Assembly (NCBI GenBank): GCA_014621425.1
Contig: JAANBB010000065.1
Span: 79,941 to 143,940 of the forward strand
Direction: 5' to 3'
DNA length: 64,000 bases
From: Cylindrodendrum hubeiense
Lineage: Eukaryota; Ascomycota; Sordariomycetes; Hypocreales; Nectriaceae
Part shown: positions 46,164 to 58,042 of the stretch, in pieces
How positions within the stretch are numbered: the first letter of the stretch is position 1
How the letters are laid out: every line of letters begins with the position of its first letter
Notes under the pieces: generated by a model
Seen by the model: the letters and a program-made list of their open reading frames with translations, nothing else
Databases searched by the model: none
Told to the model about the DNA's origin: nothing
Position numbers and translations under genes: made by a program

Positions 46164-47488
46164 TCATGATGAGAATTGGATTTCCAAACCAAGCGTCCTG
46201 AACGGCTTGTCCAATTTCCTTAAGTCGATTCCGCTTCCCAAACTGAACAGGAGCGATTTGACACGCCCCTCCCAAAGAACTCCGATACGGAGGTTCTGGT
46301 CCAGTCGCGTCTTGAGTACGCCGGCGTATTTCTCCTCACCGGGCTTCTCAGGGTCGGTGGGTGTCGGGGCAGGAGTTGGCACGATGACTGGCTCTGGCTC
46401 ATCCAGCCGCCACTCCAATTTCGCTTGTAAGCTGCGCTCCTTCTTTCGACCAGTCTGCTCCTTGTTGACGTCTTCGACAACGGGCCTCACAAATGGTTTC
46501 CGCCAGAGCTCCATGCCAAGAGCCCATGCGCTCTCGTAGCTGAAGAAGTTGAACTCCATCCGCGTGGCCAGGCTGCAGTGTTTTCCCGCTACGACGGCGT
46601 AGCTGGCACTGATGTTTCCCATCAGGGGGTTAAGGGTGAGGGTCGCGGATAGCGGCGTCCCCGTATGAGAGGGCAGCGTCGCGAACCTGGTTCCCAGGCT
46701 GATCCCACCAGACTTGTTCAGCGTGCCGTAATAGATTTCTCCACCCGTGCTGAACCGCCCATAGATCCTCTCTCTCTCACTATTTCCATTCTCGGCGGGA
46801 CTCGGTTCAGGTCGCATGTCGGCGTCGCCGCCGAAATTGTACACGCCTCGAAATCCCAAAAGTCCTCCGTCCGAGGATGCTAGTCCCTCGAGGGCATACT
46901 TCCCCACGTCGTACTGTGCCAGTCCCAACACGGTACCTCCGTTTCTAAGATGCTGGCCTGATACCGAGCTCAGCTGGAGTTGCAGGGCAGGTGACACCCG
47001 TTTGACCACCAACGCTTCGAGCATGGACTGGGGCAGGTATAGCCGGCCATACAGGAGCGACGATTCGGGCTTGTCCTGTGGGGTCTGGAGGCATGGGTCG
47101 GTCCGGCGAGGAAGCTCAGAGAGAGGTCGGTATGAGCGTAAGAGTGCTGGTAGGGGTACGGTCTCTGACTGCGGCGTCAAGAGAACCTGGAGCGGGACCG
47201 ATGAGAAGAGGTACGAGATGGAGCCATCGACGATGCCGACAGAACCGAGCTGGTATGAGGTTGCAAAGTTCGGACTCGCGAGCGCAGAGAGTGTGAGTCG
47301 CAGACCGCGGGGGGTCTGGAAGTTCAAGAGAGCTGGCAGGTACAACGGTAAGCAAAGGGGACTAGGCAATTAGGCCGGCGGCGGTTCTCACCATCAGAAG
47401 TCGAATTCAGCGCCGCATACGAGTTGTCGCGGTTCCAGCCCGTGGCGTCGTAGAAGGCGCTGTGGACATAGTCCATAAACTCGCGCAT
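46164..47488 (-). CDS. mdm10: Mitochondrial distribution and morphology protein 10
   Basis: A 421-aa outer-membrane beta-barrel from exons 47392-47488 and 46164-47332. The N-terminus [20 protein letters not shown], then [20 protein letters not shown] and [20 protein letters not shown], are hallmark Mdm10 sequence. The protein is the ERMES subunit linking mitochondria and ER for lipid transfer, and also joins the SAM complex. The C-terminal beta-signal is [10 protein letters not shown] proline-rich insertion ([20 protein letters not shown]) lies near the C-terminus. Short 59-nt intron near the start. Confidence 0.98.
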
Positions 47489-48109
47489 TTCAACGCACGA
47501 TGCACATGCCTTCGCGAGTGCGACAGGCCGCTACTCTGAAAGGAATTCGGGTCGAGGGCTTTTGTCTGTTATGCGACGGGTTGCAGCGGATTGCGACGAG
47601 GTGTTGTTCACAGTGACGCTGGTGTTGGAGCTAAACTTTCTGAGGCGGGAGATTTTCGGGGAAATGTCGAGTGGCAACTGATGCTACCCTATACTTCTAC
47701 AATTCCCACCGTCGCGCACAAGGTCATGAGAAGTTCAAGCGCAGAGTTGCAATCTGAAAGTTGAGACATAGTGTCCCTATTATCAAATTGATTAAAATTG
47801 CTCTCCTGTGGTTCCGTTATCCATGAGTCTTCTATCTCGTGGGCAATGCAGAAAATTAGATAGCGGTAAGCATTGTGGGACAAGCAACCAAAATCACAGG
47901 TAATGTACCTAGTATGACATTTCACCAGAAGAAGCCCAGTAAATCTAAGTATTAGAATTTGTTTATCCTAATTCTGTCATTTATTTTGGTTATTTATTAG
48001 GCCTGGTCATAAACCTTTGCTTTTAGGTCAAGGATGTAAGTGCAAATGATTTAGTTAGGACTAGGGGCTAAGCTCTGTATTTGCGTGCGAATAACAATAC
48101 TCTTGGATT
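47489..48109. other. Intergenic region
   Basis: The mdm10 promoter followed by AT-rich 3' flank of the next ORF; nothing else seen. Confidence 0.6.
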
Positions 48110-49291
48110 TTAGTTGTCGAGCCTCCACATTGGACTTGATCTTGGAGACGGCAGTACAAGCGGGCTGGGGTTAATGGTCTCGGTTTCTTCTTCTGCGGTG
48201 TTTAAATAATATCTCCTTCGTCTGCATGCTTCCCACCTATAAGTGTAGTCCGAGTCATCGTCCCGGGGGCCCTCACTCGCGTACTGGGGGTACTTCTCTA
48301 CGTCAACCCATCGAGAACTCGGCCCCTCTGGAGGTTCGCCAACCCATCCAAGCAAGGGAAACAGACAATTGTACTCCCAATCAAACCGACCTGTGGAGCC
48401 ATTTGTAGATTCGACTGTATTGGGGTGCTGCCCGAACGCAGCGATTTCGCGGCATTCTAGGTCCATGACAAACGAGATTGCCGTCTCTAGTGATACCTGG
48501 ATTGTGTTTTCATCGATAAACGCCTCGCACTGATGCGCAATTGACTCAAATGAGATTGGGGCGCTCAATCCATCGTTGACTCCCGTGAGGATGACGAGGA
48601 CTGGGACTTGACCGATGTCGGCCACTTCCATGTTAAAATTTCCGGCGAGGAAGGCGATCATCATTGCACGAAAAAGCGGCGGTATTTTGACATAGTCTTG
48701 TTGTCTGATAACCGCATCCTGGCGAATGTTGAGCTCATCTTGTTCAGATATTTGTTTGGCTTGTTTGGCTTGTTCGGCTTCTTTCCATTCTTGTTGCACC
48801 TTGTCGACCCGTTTGCAGAGCGCCGCATTGAGCGGGATGAGAAGTTTGATGAGTCCGGCAAAGTCGATATCTTGTGGAATATGCATGGGGGTCATTACCT
48901 TCGCTATGAACTGTTCGTATTCAATATCGCTCTTATAAGGCTGGAACCACTTGCGATAGAGCCAGCGATTAAGCGCAGCGCGAAGTAACATCTCCGAACT
49001 TGAAAGCCTTCCAGGCAATTTCACGAGGTAGAGGGGCACCGTATGGTTACATAGCCAATTCGCTCTTGTCAGGTCCATATTGGGTATTCTGTCATCTACT
49101 GAACATCGTATCTCGTCACACGAGTCGTCGTCCTGGAGTGCGGTCGTGCAAGGTTCGTACATAAAAAAACCCGAGAGCTTCCAATGATAATTGCGGTGTG
49201 CAAGTTCTAGCTTGGTGCGAACGTAGTGAAGGATTTCGTGGCGTGGGAGGGGGCAGCGTTCGAGAATTTCCTTTGGGACGTATTGCGCCAT
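48110..49291 (-). CDS. Orphan intronless 393-aa protein
   Basis: A continuous ORF from a clean ATG (49291) in an AT-richer stretch. I recognise no family. It has the look of a real cytosolic protein. Helical segments include EQFIAKVMTPMHIPQDIDFA. A Lys/Gln/Glu-rich stretch QEWKEAEQAKQAKQISEQDE looks coiled-coil. FDWEYNCLFPLLGWVGEPPE precedes a Ser/Pro-rich C-terminus. No signal peptide or TM. Lack of introns and of recognisable relatives suggests a lineage-specific gene. Confidence 0.6.
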   Translation of the reverse strand: MAQYVPKEILERCPLPRHEILHYVRTKLELAHRNYHWKLSGFFMYEPCTTALQDDDSCDEIRCSVDDRIPNMDLTRANWLCNHTVPLYLVKLPGRLSSSEMLLRAALNRWLYRKWFQPYKSDIEYEQFIAKVMTPMHIPQDIDFAGLIKLLIPLNAALCKRVDKVQQEWKEAEQAKQAKQISEQDELNIRQDAVIRQQDYVKIPPLFRAMMIAFLAGNFNMEVADIGQVPVLVILTGVNDGLSAPISFESIAHQCEAFIDENTIQVSLETAISFVMDLECREIAAFGQHPNTVESTNGSTGRFDWEYNCLFPLLGWVGEPPEGPSSRWVDVEKYPQYASEGPRDDDSDYTYRWEACRRRRYYLNTAEEETETINPSPLVLPSPRSSPMWRLDN

Positions 49292-52200
49292 GATGAGCAG
49301 ATGAATCGTTCGGGCGTGATGTAAAGGAAAGGATGAATATTGACAACGGGCTCTACATGATTTTCTAATATGATGACTTTTATATGAACCAAACTATTAG
49401 AAATTTTCGGCCTCACTCAATTTAAGCTTTTTACCTGAGCATTACGACCTTGTTGAATCGGCCTCGGTACAAAGTGATGGAGAGAGTCCATTCGGGTCTC
49501 TGCTCTCAATTCGACATGGAGATGGCTTCACGCTACTCCTATGAAAGAAAACCATAATAGCCATTAGTAAAAAGGGCAAAATGATGATCATTATTAGCTT
49601 ATCATTTATTACTATAGAATTTGCTCTTGCGACCGCCAGTGATGCTCCTTTACTGTCGTGGATATAGTGAAGCCCCCCCTTGAGCGAGCTCCGGGCGAGC
49701 CGGTTGGCGCAGGGGCAAAGGAGGCCAATGTGCATTGCCAGCGTTTTGCACATTTTTCATCCTAGCGGAACAAATCGCAAGCACAATTGCCCTGTCACTG
49801 AGTGCCGAGGGCCCACAGCGGAAAAGGTTATTCATACCCTTAACGACATGTACATACTGGAGACAAATCGACCTGATACGGTTCTCAGGGCTTCACAGCA
49901 ACTCTTTGAGCTTGTTGCGACTATCCGCCAAACCAGAATTGTCCACAGAGGTATTGGCGCCCTTTCCCTGTTCTTGGTTTGCTGCTAATTGCTAAATATT
50001 TTGCCGTGTAGATCTGTCCCTTTTAACATTGCCTTTACTTGCAATGTCACAATACACAGAGACGAGCAACTCTGGTTAGCTTTAGGAGAAAACCTAAAAT
50101 AGAAGATTGTGACGGCAAGGAGCTGCGCCCGGCTCATCTCCCCGATAATGGTAGCATCAACTAACAGGGCAGCGTGGTTCGATTCCCCAGAAGGCTGGCC
50201 CCTTGTCACCACATTTGAACTTCATCGGGAAACCATTATCTCAAATATTGAGAAGGGCGAAAATGATGAGAAAGACGAGTATACGGAGGATGATTACCAG
50301 GGACTGGGGTGTCTCTTGAATCCAATGAAGGGGCTGGTGCAACATCAGCTGGACAAACGTCTCCGAGCCTGGAGGCGGCATCGCCCATGCAATGGATCGA
50401 TCATTGGAGGGAACCAAGGTCGTCAGATGTAGAGAGCACGGAATCGGACGCCAGCGGTTCTTTTGCTGAATTTGTTTGACCGAGAGGGAAAAGAACCCTA
50501 CACGGATAAATACTGTGTCCATGTCAGCATGGTTCCATTCCCAAGTCAAGTCTGACGACAAAACAGATGATCAAGGCGATGATATGTTTCTTCTGCTTAT
50601 CATGATCCGTGGTTAGAGAGAGCCATGTTTTGCGTCCGGAACTTGGCGTGGGATCGGATGATGGAGTCTGAACAAAGATTGCTGCACATGACCAAGGCGC
50701 CATTTCTCTTTGAGAACGCCCACACAAGGAGAGTTTCGGCTCACCGGGCGCTTTCTGGATATTAATGGAACAGAGAGGGATGACGCCACCCGCGGCTCTC
50801 TGCCGTCAAGGGACGTTTATAGCATGGGTGGATGAGCCGCAATGCCAGTCGCTTCGATGCAGTCGCGCGGCACGTAAATGAAAACACCACCTTGTCGTTT
50901 CGGAGCCGCACCCGCTTTTGAATCGCCCGACTTACGAAGAGCCAGAACTAAGAGCCAGAGAAGCCATCATCATGCGTGGCCCTTGTTTATAATTTCTACT
51001 TCATGACAGATAAGTTCCTTGCCGTGAGAAAGCAGGGGCTCTCAGATGGGAGGCATCTCAGCTCACAAGTGCACCAGACCTTTCGACAGCAATGGAAAGG
51101 AGAGCGCAGGCAATGGCTATGCCCGTATTCGCAGGGATGGAGAAGATTTCCCTCAAACTCGAATGGTCTACATGACATGCGGGGATCGGGCGTGCCGTAG
51201 TGTTGTCTGCCCCGTATCAAATAACCCTGCACGGGCATCCTGCCAGACTTTAGACCAGTCGAATGAGTTCATCCCCTGCAATGCTGATCTCACATGTAAT
51301 CTCAAGATCAGCTGAAGCTTGGCGTTCAGTTTGGAGACTGCTGACGTGCATTGCCGTCTGGAACGCGGGAGTTAACTTGACCGATTACGAAACGCAAACT
51401 CAATGGCGGTTCTGGAATGTGTAAACCGGGGGGTGGCACCGGCGTGGCTTGGTATCCGCGGTGATCGACACTGAGGCGCACGTCTCAGCCATGGTAGAGG
51501 TACCAAGTGCTCTTGTCTAAGAGCAGCTCTTATCTAGACAGCAGTGTCTGGCCGCTGTGTCTGGGCTGTGTCTGGTCGCTGTGCCTGGCCGCTGTGTCCG
51601 GTGGTAACCTCGCTTACACTGGTGAGTGTCCGGGGAATGGAAGTCCGTCGCGCGGAAATCAATGCCCGTTTCAAAGGTCTGATCGCGCTTGCACGGCCGC
51701 CCCGGGACCTGTCAGGCACCGATGGAAAGATTTCAAGGGTTCCACGGATTGTTGCCTCCTGTCAACTCGGGGCTTCTTCATTAAGGCTGCTGGAGAAGAC
51801 GCCCTAATGCAACGGGTATCAAGGGGTCGCATGCGGGCCAGTGGAATGAGGGAACGACCGGATGCGGGGGGAGGAAACGGGGAACCGGGAGGCTGGGGGA
51901 GCGAGGACGGAGATGACTGAGTCCGGGGAAAACCTGGAGACGCCGAATGAATCACTATGGACGACCGCTGGGGCGACTCCATGACCGTTGCTTCTCCTGA
52001 ATGACTTGGGTCATTGACAAGAGAGTGTCATCCGATCTATCTGTAGCAATGGTTGGCCTGCAACTCCCGCTCGCCCGTCCCCCGCCCTAATCCTTGCTAG
52101 GGGATGTGGAGACACGGGCAGAAAACGAGGCGACTTGGTTTTGCTTTTGCGACAGGATACCAGGATACCGCTCTTAGCGACGATCGGATGTGGAACCGGC

Positions 52201-52416
52201 TGGGGCAGGGCTCTCGTTACCTGCAGATCGAGGCGACTACGTGCCAAGGGAGATCCTGGGTTGCGTCTTCACCGATGGGGGTGCAAAGTGTGTGTGTCTT
52301 GGTACTCAGAATTGTTTCTTTGGGTATCCGTACATACATACTCATTACATTAGCCTTGTCGCTGGCGATGCCTTCTAGCTCTAATATATATAAAGAATCA
52401 AGATCAAGTAAACGAT
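49292..52416. other. Gene-free stretch
   Basis: 3.1 kb with only scattered short ORFs. A tRNA-like T-loop (GGTTCGATTCCCC) at about 50170 has no matching stems. A GTGTCTGGCCGCT-type tandem repeat lies at 51541-51600. Confidence 0.5.
51541..51600. repeat. Degenerate tandem repeat of CGCTGTGTCTGG
   Basis: Four to five imperfect units of about 12-18 nt alternating CTGTGTCTGG and CGCTGTGCCTGG. Confidence 0.7.
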
Positions 52417-53685
52417 TTATCGTGTGGGCTGGATGGTGAATGACTCCTGGTTCCCTGCGTGCTTGGTTGAGCTCGCCTCGCTGACTGCCCTCTCGTGGTG
52501 CTCGGGGATATCGTCGTCCTCGCCATTGGGTCCCACCCGCGTAACTTCGGTGACGACCGTCTTCTTGATACCCTCGAGGTTCTGGCGCTCCTTGAGCTCC
52601 AGCTCGTCCTCCTCGCCGAGCTCGATGTGCGTTCTCGTTAGGGTGGCGCCGAATCGGCTGTGGTTGGGGCGCGATCCGGTCTGGTGGGTTCGGGATCGGG
52701 TGTTGGAGCTGTAGTCGTGGGATCCCTCGGCGTTGCTGGCGCGGACGACCTTTCCGATAAGATCGGCCATGTTCATCTCGATGTGGAGCTTGAGGAGGTA
52801 GACCAGGGGATGGAACTGGACGTAGCTGTGTCATGTGTGAGCAGGATGCGCCGAAGCAATGGGATTGAGGGGAACCTACACGAAACTGTTGGGCAGAGAC
52901 ATCATACCAATGAGAAGCACCTATGTCGGGGTCAGCACAGCTCCTTGTTTCCAAGCACGCGGGCGTGCAACTTACATCGAGCGCAATGGAGATTGCGACA
53001 AGAAACAAATTCATTTGGTAGAGTCTGTTGTACTTGTGGAGACCGTTGGCGATCAGACGCTTCTTGACGACCCAGATGAAGTAGAAGTTGAGAATGGCGT
53101 CCATAATGGCGAAGATGACCTTCTCCACTCGATCCCAAATGTTGTTGATGGAGACCCACTGGTCGCTGATCTGAAGACGAGCAGGCACCCAGATGCAGAA
53201 AACACTGATGTTGATGGCGAAGAGGATAAGGAAGCAGGTCCATTTCAGCTTGGTTGCGTTGGACCGAACCAACATGAGCAATCCTACTCGGTTGATGATG
53301 ATCTGAATAAGACATTGCACCTGCGTGGACCAGAAGACGACTGAAGTGGGGAGGTTAGTATCTCGTCTGCTCGCGTCTCGGGCGGGGGATCAATCGTACT
53401 GATGAAGAAATAAAACTGGAAGCTGGGACCGACGATTCCGCGGAGATAGAGCCAAACCATGACACCCAAGATGGAACTGGAGATGATCTCGATCCAGATC
53501 ATCAGGATGTAAATGGTCAGGCGCTTGCGTCTGCGAATGGACGCTTTCGACTGTCGGAAGGCCTTGGCGGAGTTGAAGACAGTAACACCGAGGGTCAAGC
53601 CCCAGATGATGGACGCAATGTTCATATCATCGTCACTCGGGGCTTCGAGCTTGAAGTGCTCTGGCACAAGGAATCCGCGACCCAT
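52417..53685 (-). CDS. Multi-span integral membrane protein
   Basis: A 366-aa protein from exons 53400-53685, 52976-53340, 52880-52920 and 52417-52825. About seven hydrophobic spans are visible, for example IASIIWGLTLGVTVFNSAKA, LTIYILMIWIEIISSSILGV, WTCFLILFAINISVFCIWV and NLFLVAISIALDVLLIGMM. A long hydrophilic C-terminal tail (about 110 residues) is rich in Glu, Arg and Ser with several acidic blocks (LGEEDELELKE). The layout suggests a fungal GPCR-like or related seven-TM family seen in many ascomycetes without assigned ligand. Start chosen at the first in-frame ATG (MGRGFLVPEHF). Confidence 0.8.
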
Positions 53686-53728
53686 CTCGACTGCTGTGCC
53701 GCGCACTCGGAGCTTCGTGTTGTCGGGC

Positions 53729-53766
53729 TGGTCGTCTTGTTGGCCGTCTTGTTGGCCGTCTTGTTG
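53729..53766. repeat. 15-nt tandem repeat upstream of the membrane protein
   Basis: Two to three copies of GTCTTGTTGGCC. It would encode QQDG repeats in frame, but no ATG precedes it in that frame, so it is probably leader. Confidence 0.7.
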
Positions 53767-55929
53767 GTGTGAGTCGTCCCGGGAGGTTGAAGCCTTGTAA
53801 GACAAATGCACAAGCAGAAGAAGCAAAACCGGGATCCAACTACACCGTGGGACACCGAGAGCAAAAGAAAGAATGGCCAGGGCAAGGCAGTGTGGAGGGC
53901 GGCAACGGGTTTTTTTAGAAGGTTCTCACAGCCAAGGAAGCCCGAGTGCCCGCCCCAAAACAATGGCTTGTCAACCACGACGGCGTCTAGGGGCTCCATT
54001 TTCTCGACACGGTCCAGGCGCCTCCTGGAGAATCATGACAGCTTGTGTTGCGGGCGGTGGTGCGAGTCGTGTCCCTGGTCCCGGGGGCGTCGATTTGGGG
54101 CCAGGACTAAGCAGCGCTGCTCCATGGGGCTCTCCACCCGATCCGCCGAGCCCAGTGCGCTGGGCGCATGCTGAGACCTGATACGACGCTGATGGGATTG
54201 ACAATGCGCTAAAGAAGTCTAGCACAGCAGTCTGTCTGGTGGCGATACTGGCTAGGGCAGGGGTTCTGTGTGCCGTCTGCCCCAGCGTCGACAGCGATGT
54301 TCGCGGCTGGTATAGGGAGATTGGTGGACGACGGAATGGATTTGGAAGTCAGGTTCGCAGCCAGAGAGCCACAGCAACACTGTAGACTGCCCGTACGGGC
54401 AGGACAACTTCAGCTAATTCCGTCACGCAAACCTTGGGCTGGATAGCCCGGAAGCTTGACATGGAAATCTGGATCTGCAGTACTAGTACACTGCATGGTA
54501 CATACAAGCATGCCTCACCCCTCAAATCGGCTCTTCATCTCATCTGCAGCCTGCTGTCAGGGCGCAAGAAGACCCTGGACGGCTCCGGCAGCCCGACTCC
54601 TGGCAGAATCCTGGTAAAATTAGCCCCCCTCCAACACCAACGCGTGGCTTCGCGCGGCCGGCTACGAGTCAGTGTCTCGCAGTCCGCTGCGGTGATCGAC
54701 ACTAGGCCCCGCCAATGCAGTAAAGCCGGCGATAGGCTGAGGGACTTATGGTGAAGTCGCTTCGCAGGGCGGATGGACAGATGGAGGACGGGAGGGGAGT
54801 AGTTGGAAATGGTATGGCGGCCTCGCTGATTCACTCAGCGTTCGCACGATGCAAGACGTACCCGGGGATTTGGATTGATGAGATGGGACCCGTATGAGAC
54901 CACTTTTTGCATTTTTACCACACAGACATGTTCCAGACTTCCCCAGAACCCCAGACGAACCCCGCGAAGCTGTGCTTGGACGGATTACTGAATGTAACCA
55001 TGCTTAGATTTGTAGCATCTCGCGACACGGGTTTCTACACGCGGCACTGTAACACCGAACGACACGGATCCGTCCGCAGACCATTTTTTTCTTCATCATC
55101 ATGTTGCCCATCTTAGTCCGGGTAGACTCACTGCCGGATGATCTTCATTATCCGCGCCGCTGCTGGAACCAGCGCCGTGCCAGCGCCGTCGGCCCCGTTG
55201 ATTCACGTCCGAGTCGCCCATCGCTGGACTGCAGACTCTTAGATGCTCCCGGTGCAGTGGCCAGGAGACGCCCAAGGCTGCTACCGGTCTCCACCGCCAC
55301 GGCCCGAATCTCGCAGACTTGGGCGTTGTCTGGTTCCCTCCCCCCCTTCTGGCACTCACGCCAACACCGGGGAGCACCTCGTACGACTTCCCGGGGTCCA
55401 GGTGTTGGCACTATCGGTGCGGTGGCTTGCGCGAGAGCCCTCCGCTTCAGTGAGGCTAGTGTATCATCGCCAATTTGTGTGCCTGGCTACTAACTAGCAC
55501 CGCGAGTCCGCCGTTGGTGCCGTTGCTCAGCTGGGCCCACTGCTGCCAACCGGCTCGGGTCTTCTGCCGCCGACCTGCTTATCTTGCGGCCGGCTCTCAC
55601 TGGAGGCCATCTCTTGTTGGTCATGTCTGGGTAATGCTGTAGCGGTGCGAGGCACAGCACCTTCAGACCACGCGGGTGTAAGGCTGCGGCCCGCCGTGAC
55701 TCGCGGCTCTGTGCCAACTGCCCCGGAGGATCCCTCCCGCGTATCACTTGCAGCGTCTGATCGCCTGGATGATGACGGCTAGCAGCCTTCGAAACCGGCT
55801 CGCCTCGATACGGCGGCTGGGTCGGTTGCCTCTTGACGACATGTTGGTTGATGTTCGGCCGATGTCTGGGTTTTTCTCCCGCCCTCGGACATAGGTGCAC
55901 CGACACCACCCATCATCATTTATTGCGCA

Positions 55930-56268
55930 ATGCCCAGTTTCGATCCAAGTGTTTTTGTGGGCAGCAAACGTGGAGACAGATGCATCTCATGTGTAATGAG
56001 CAAGCATCTCCCCTGCGAGCCAGGGCGTGAGCGCCAACGCAGAGGTGACGGCCGTATTACTCCACGATTCAGTGCTTTAGCAGGCATTGATGCATCGAGT
56101 CATTGTGCTTATTCTCCGAAATTTGGGCCTTCATACGGAGCAGTCACCACAATGTCGTACAGAGATATCATGGATGACCCTGGAGTTAATGGGGCTCTTG
56201 CTGGGATATGCCCATGGTGTTTGATCGACGATTCTGCCCACAAACCCCTGTCGAAAGAGAAACCTTAA
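55930..56268 (+). CDS. Possible small cysteine-containing protein (doubtful)
   Basis: A 112-codon ORF starting MPSFDPSVFVGSKRGDRC. It has CISCVMSKHLPC, reminiscent of half of a fungal zinc cluster, and a later CPWC. No intron, no recognised family, and a poor neighbourhood for genes. It may be chance. Confidence 0.2.
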   Translation: MPSFDPSVFVGSKRGDRCISCVMSKHLPCEPGRERQRRGDGRITPRFSALAGIDASSHCAYSPKFGPSYGAVTTMSYRDIMDDPGVNGALAGICPWCLIDDSAHKPLSKEKP

Positions 56269-57911
56269 TCTTGGACCGCCGACTGGCTCCAACTCCTGAC
56301 GAAGTTGAACTACGCCAAGCAAGCGGCATTTTGCCGGGTGGCGGTCGATGGAATAGCGCCAAGTTGCAGCTAAGACGGCGCCAGTCCGAGCACAAGTGGT
56401 CCCTCCAAGTCATGGTGATACGAGTTTGCAAGCCGCTCCCAAGCCGCTCCCAAGCCCCTTCCAAAGACTCGTTCTGGCGGGATTTCGGCATAAACAGCTG
56501 CTAAACGCAGCAATTTGGTAACATAAATGTAGTCTGGCGTGCCATGTGTCACGGCTTGGCTTCGCCGGAAGTCTCCTTTCCAAACCTAACGTGACAGAAT
56601 GCGTCCTATGCGCTAAGTTCCCATCTCTTCACCTCTGACAGCCACGTGTGCTTAGACTCGAGCTTTGCGCCATCCCTTCCGCCTCGTGGTCACTCCCACG
56701 TGTGGTTCATGTGGTTCATGTAGTTCGGGCGCTGACTCGCAGAGAGCCTGCTTCAGGACAAGAGGATAACGGCACTCAGGGGCAGCAGCGCGACACTTCT
56801 AAACTACGGTCTGAAGGAGTGTTGCAGTTGAGGCCGCCAAGAATCCTCCCACCACCCGCGTCGTGGTCGCCGCCGGGATTCTTCACGCCTCTGGTTCTCA
56901 GCTAGGGGATCAAATAACGCCCATTGTTTACTATCGGTGATTAGGCCATCTTAACCAGCACTAGAGGGCTTCTGGTTTGTCGAAGAACGGGAGCCTGGCA
57001 CTAGAAAGAGGAGGTGCAACGCCATTTCGAGGATGTGACATTATTGCCGTCCGCCCGGTGACACTCAACCGCTCACCCGCGTCACTTGATTACTCGGAAT
57101 GCTCTCCGGACTGATGCTTTGGGAACGAGCGATGACGCTCTCTTTCTTCTTTGGGCGAGTTCCGTGTGTTTGCCAAGGCACTCAGACCTTCAACAGGAAA
57201 TGGCACATAATTTTAACGCCGAGATCCCAATCTGATGGAGAGCTGAGAAGCTAGAAGGGGAGCCCCCACCGGTAGCCGTATCGCCGTGCAAATGCTTCAT
57301 ACGGCTTGGCAATCCCTTTCTATGATTAGTAGTGAGGCGCTCGGAAATTGAGGGCTAGACGAGGGTATATCTTTTACCGGGACCATTGACCACATTTAGA
57401 TACCGTGGAGGCTAGACTTAGTGTACTCGCTTCCCATTATCTGAAAGGGGCTTGATTAACGCATCTGAGTCCCCTGCACTAGCCACACGCACGCTCTCGA
57501 CATGAAGAAGTGCTCTAAGTTGAAAAACTCTGAGACGAAGATTGATCAGGCCCCGCCGTCAAGATTAATGAGTCTTGAAAAGGCATTGTAATACTATTTC
57601 TACAGTACTCCCGGATGCACTTCATCCATAATTCCCGAAAAGAACTGCGGGTTGACCTCACCCAGATGCGATGACGAGCATGGTGAATATCTAGCACAGA
57701 CACTGGGAAGAAGCTTCCCTTTCATTACCTTTCACATATATTAAAGAGGATGTAAAGAATTTGACCATAGGGTCCTTATTCCTAAAGATACTCATTACGC
57801 TCAATTGATTTAATGGAGTCTCAAGATCTTCGAAGAAGCCATTCTGCTCTGCTGTGCCATGAGCCTCAGCTCTTTAGTTACAAATAACAGAGCCGGAAAC
57901 CACACCAATCA

Positions 57912-58001
57912 GGGCGAATGGTTTAGTGGTATAATACTCCCTTAGCATAATTCGTCTGAAATATCTGGGAGTGGTCCAGGGTTCGATTCCCTGTTCGTCC
58001 A
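57912..58001 (+). tRNA. tRNA-Ala(AGC) with 18-nt intron
   Basis: The acceptor stem GGGCGAA pairs with TTCGTCC with one G-U at position 3-70, the identity element of alanine tRNA, and A73 follows. A box TGGTTTAGTGG and B box GGTTCGATTCC are intact. Anticodon stem CTCCC/GGGAG encloses TT, AGC (57944-57946), A37, an 18-nt intron (57948-57965) and T38. The core CTCCCTTAGCAT matches yeast tRNA-Ala(AGC). Confidence 0.93.
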
Positions 58002-58042
58002 ACACAGGTGGTTTGATTCCACTAATCATCCAATCTTTTTGT
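58002..58042 (+). repeat. Degenerate tRNA 3'-end copy and Pol III terminator
   Basis: Right after the tRNA comes GGTTTGATTCCACTAATCATCCAA, read in two parts as GGTTTGATTCC (B-box-like) and ATCATCCAA (acceptor-like). It resembles the tRNA end GGTTCGATTCC...TTCGTCCAA, followed by TTTTT at about 58037. Confidence 0.6.

Larger units (their letters stand above)
53686..57911. other. Gene-poor stretch
   Basis: 4.2 kb. The promoter of the membrane protein contains a 15-nt repeat (GTCTTGTTGGCCGTC type, 53729-53766). Beyond it only short ORFs are found. One at 55930-56268 is listed separately as doubtful. Confidence 0.5.

Noticed and set aside
50157..50190. tRNA suggested by a GGTTCGATTCCCC T-loop
   Set aside because: The T stem does not pair, and no acceptor or anticodon stem could be found around it.
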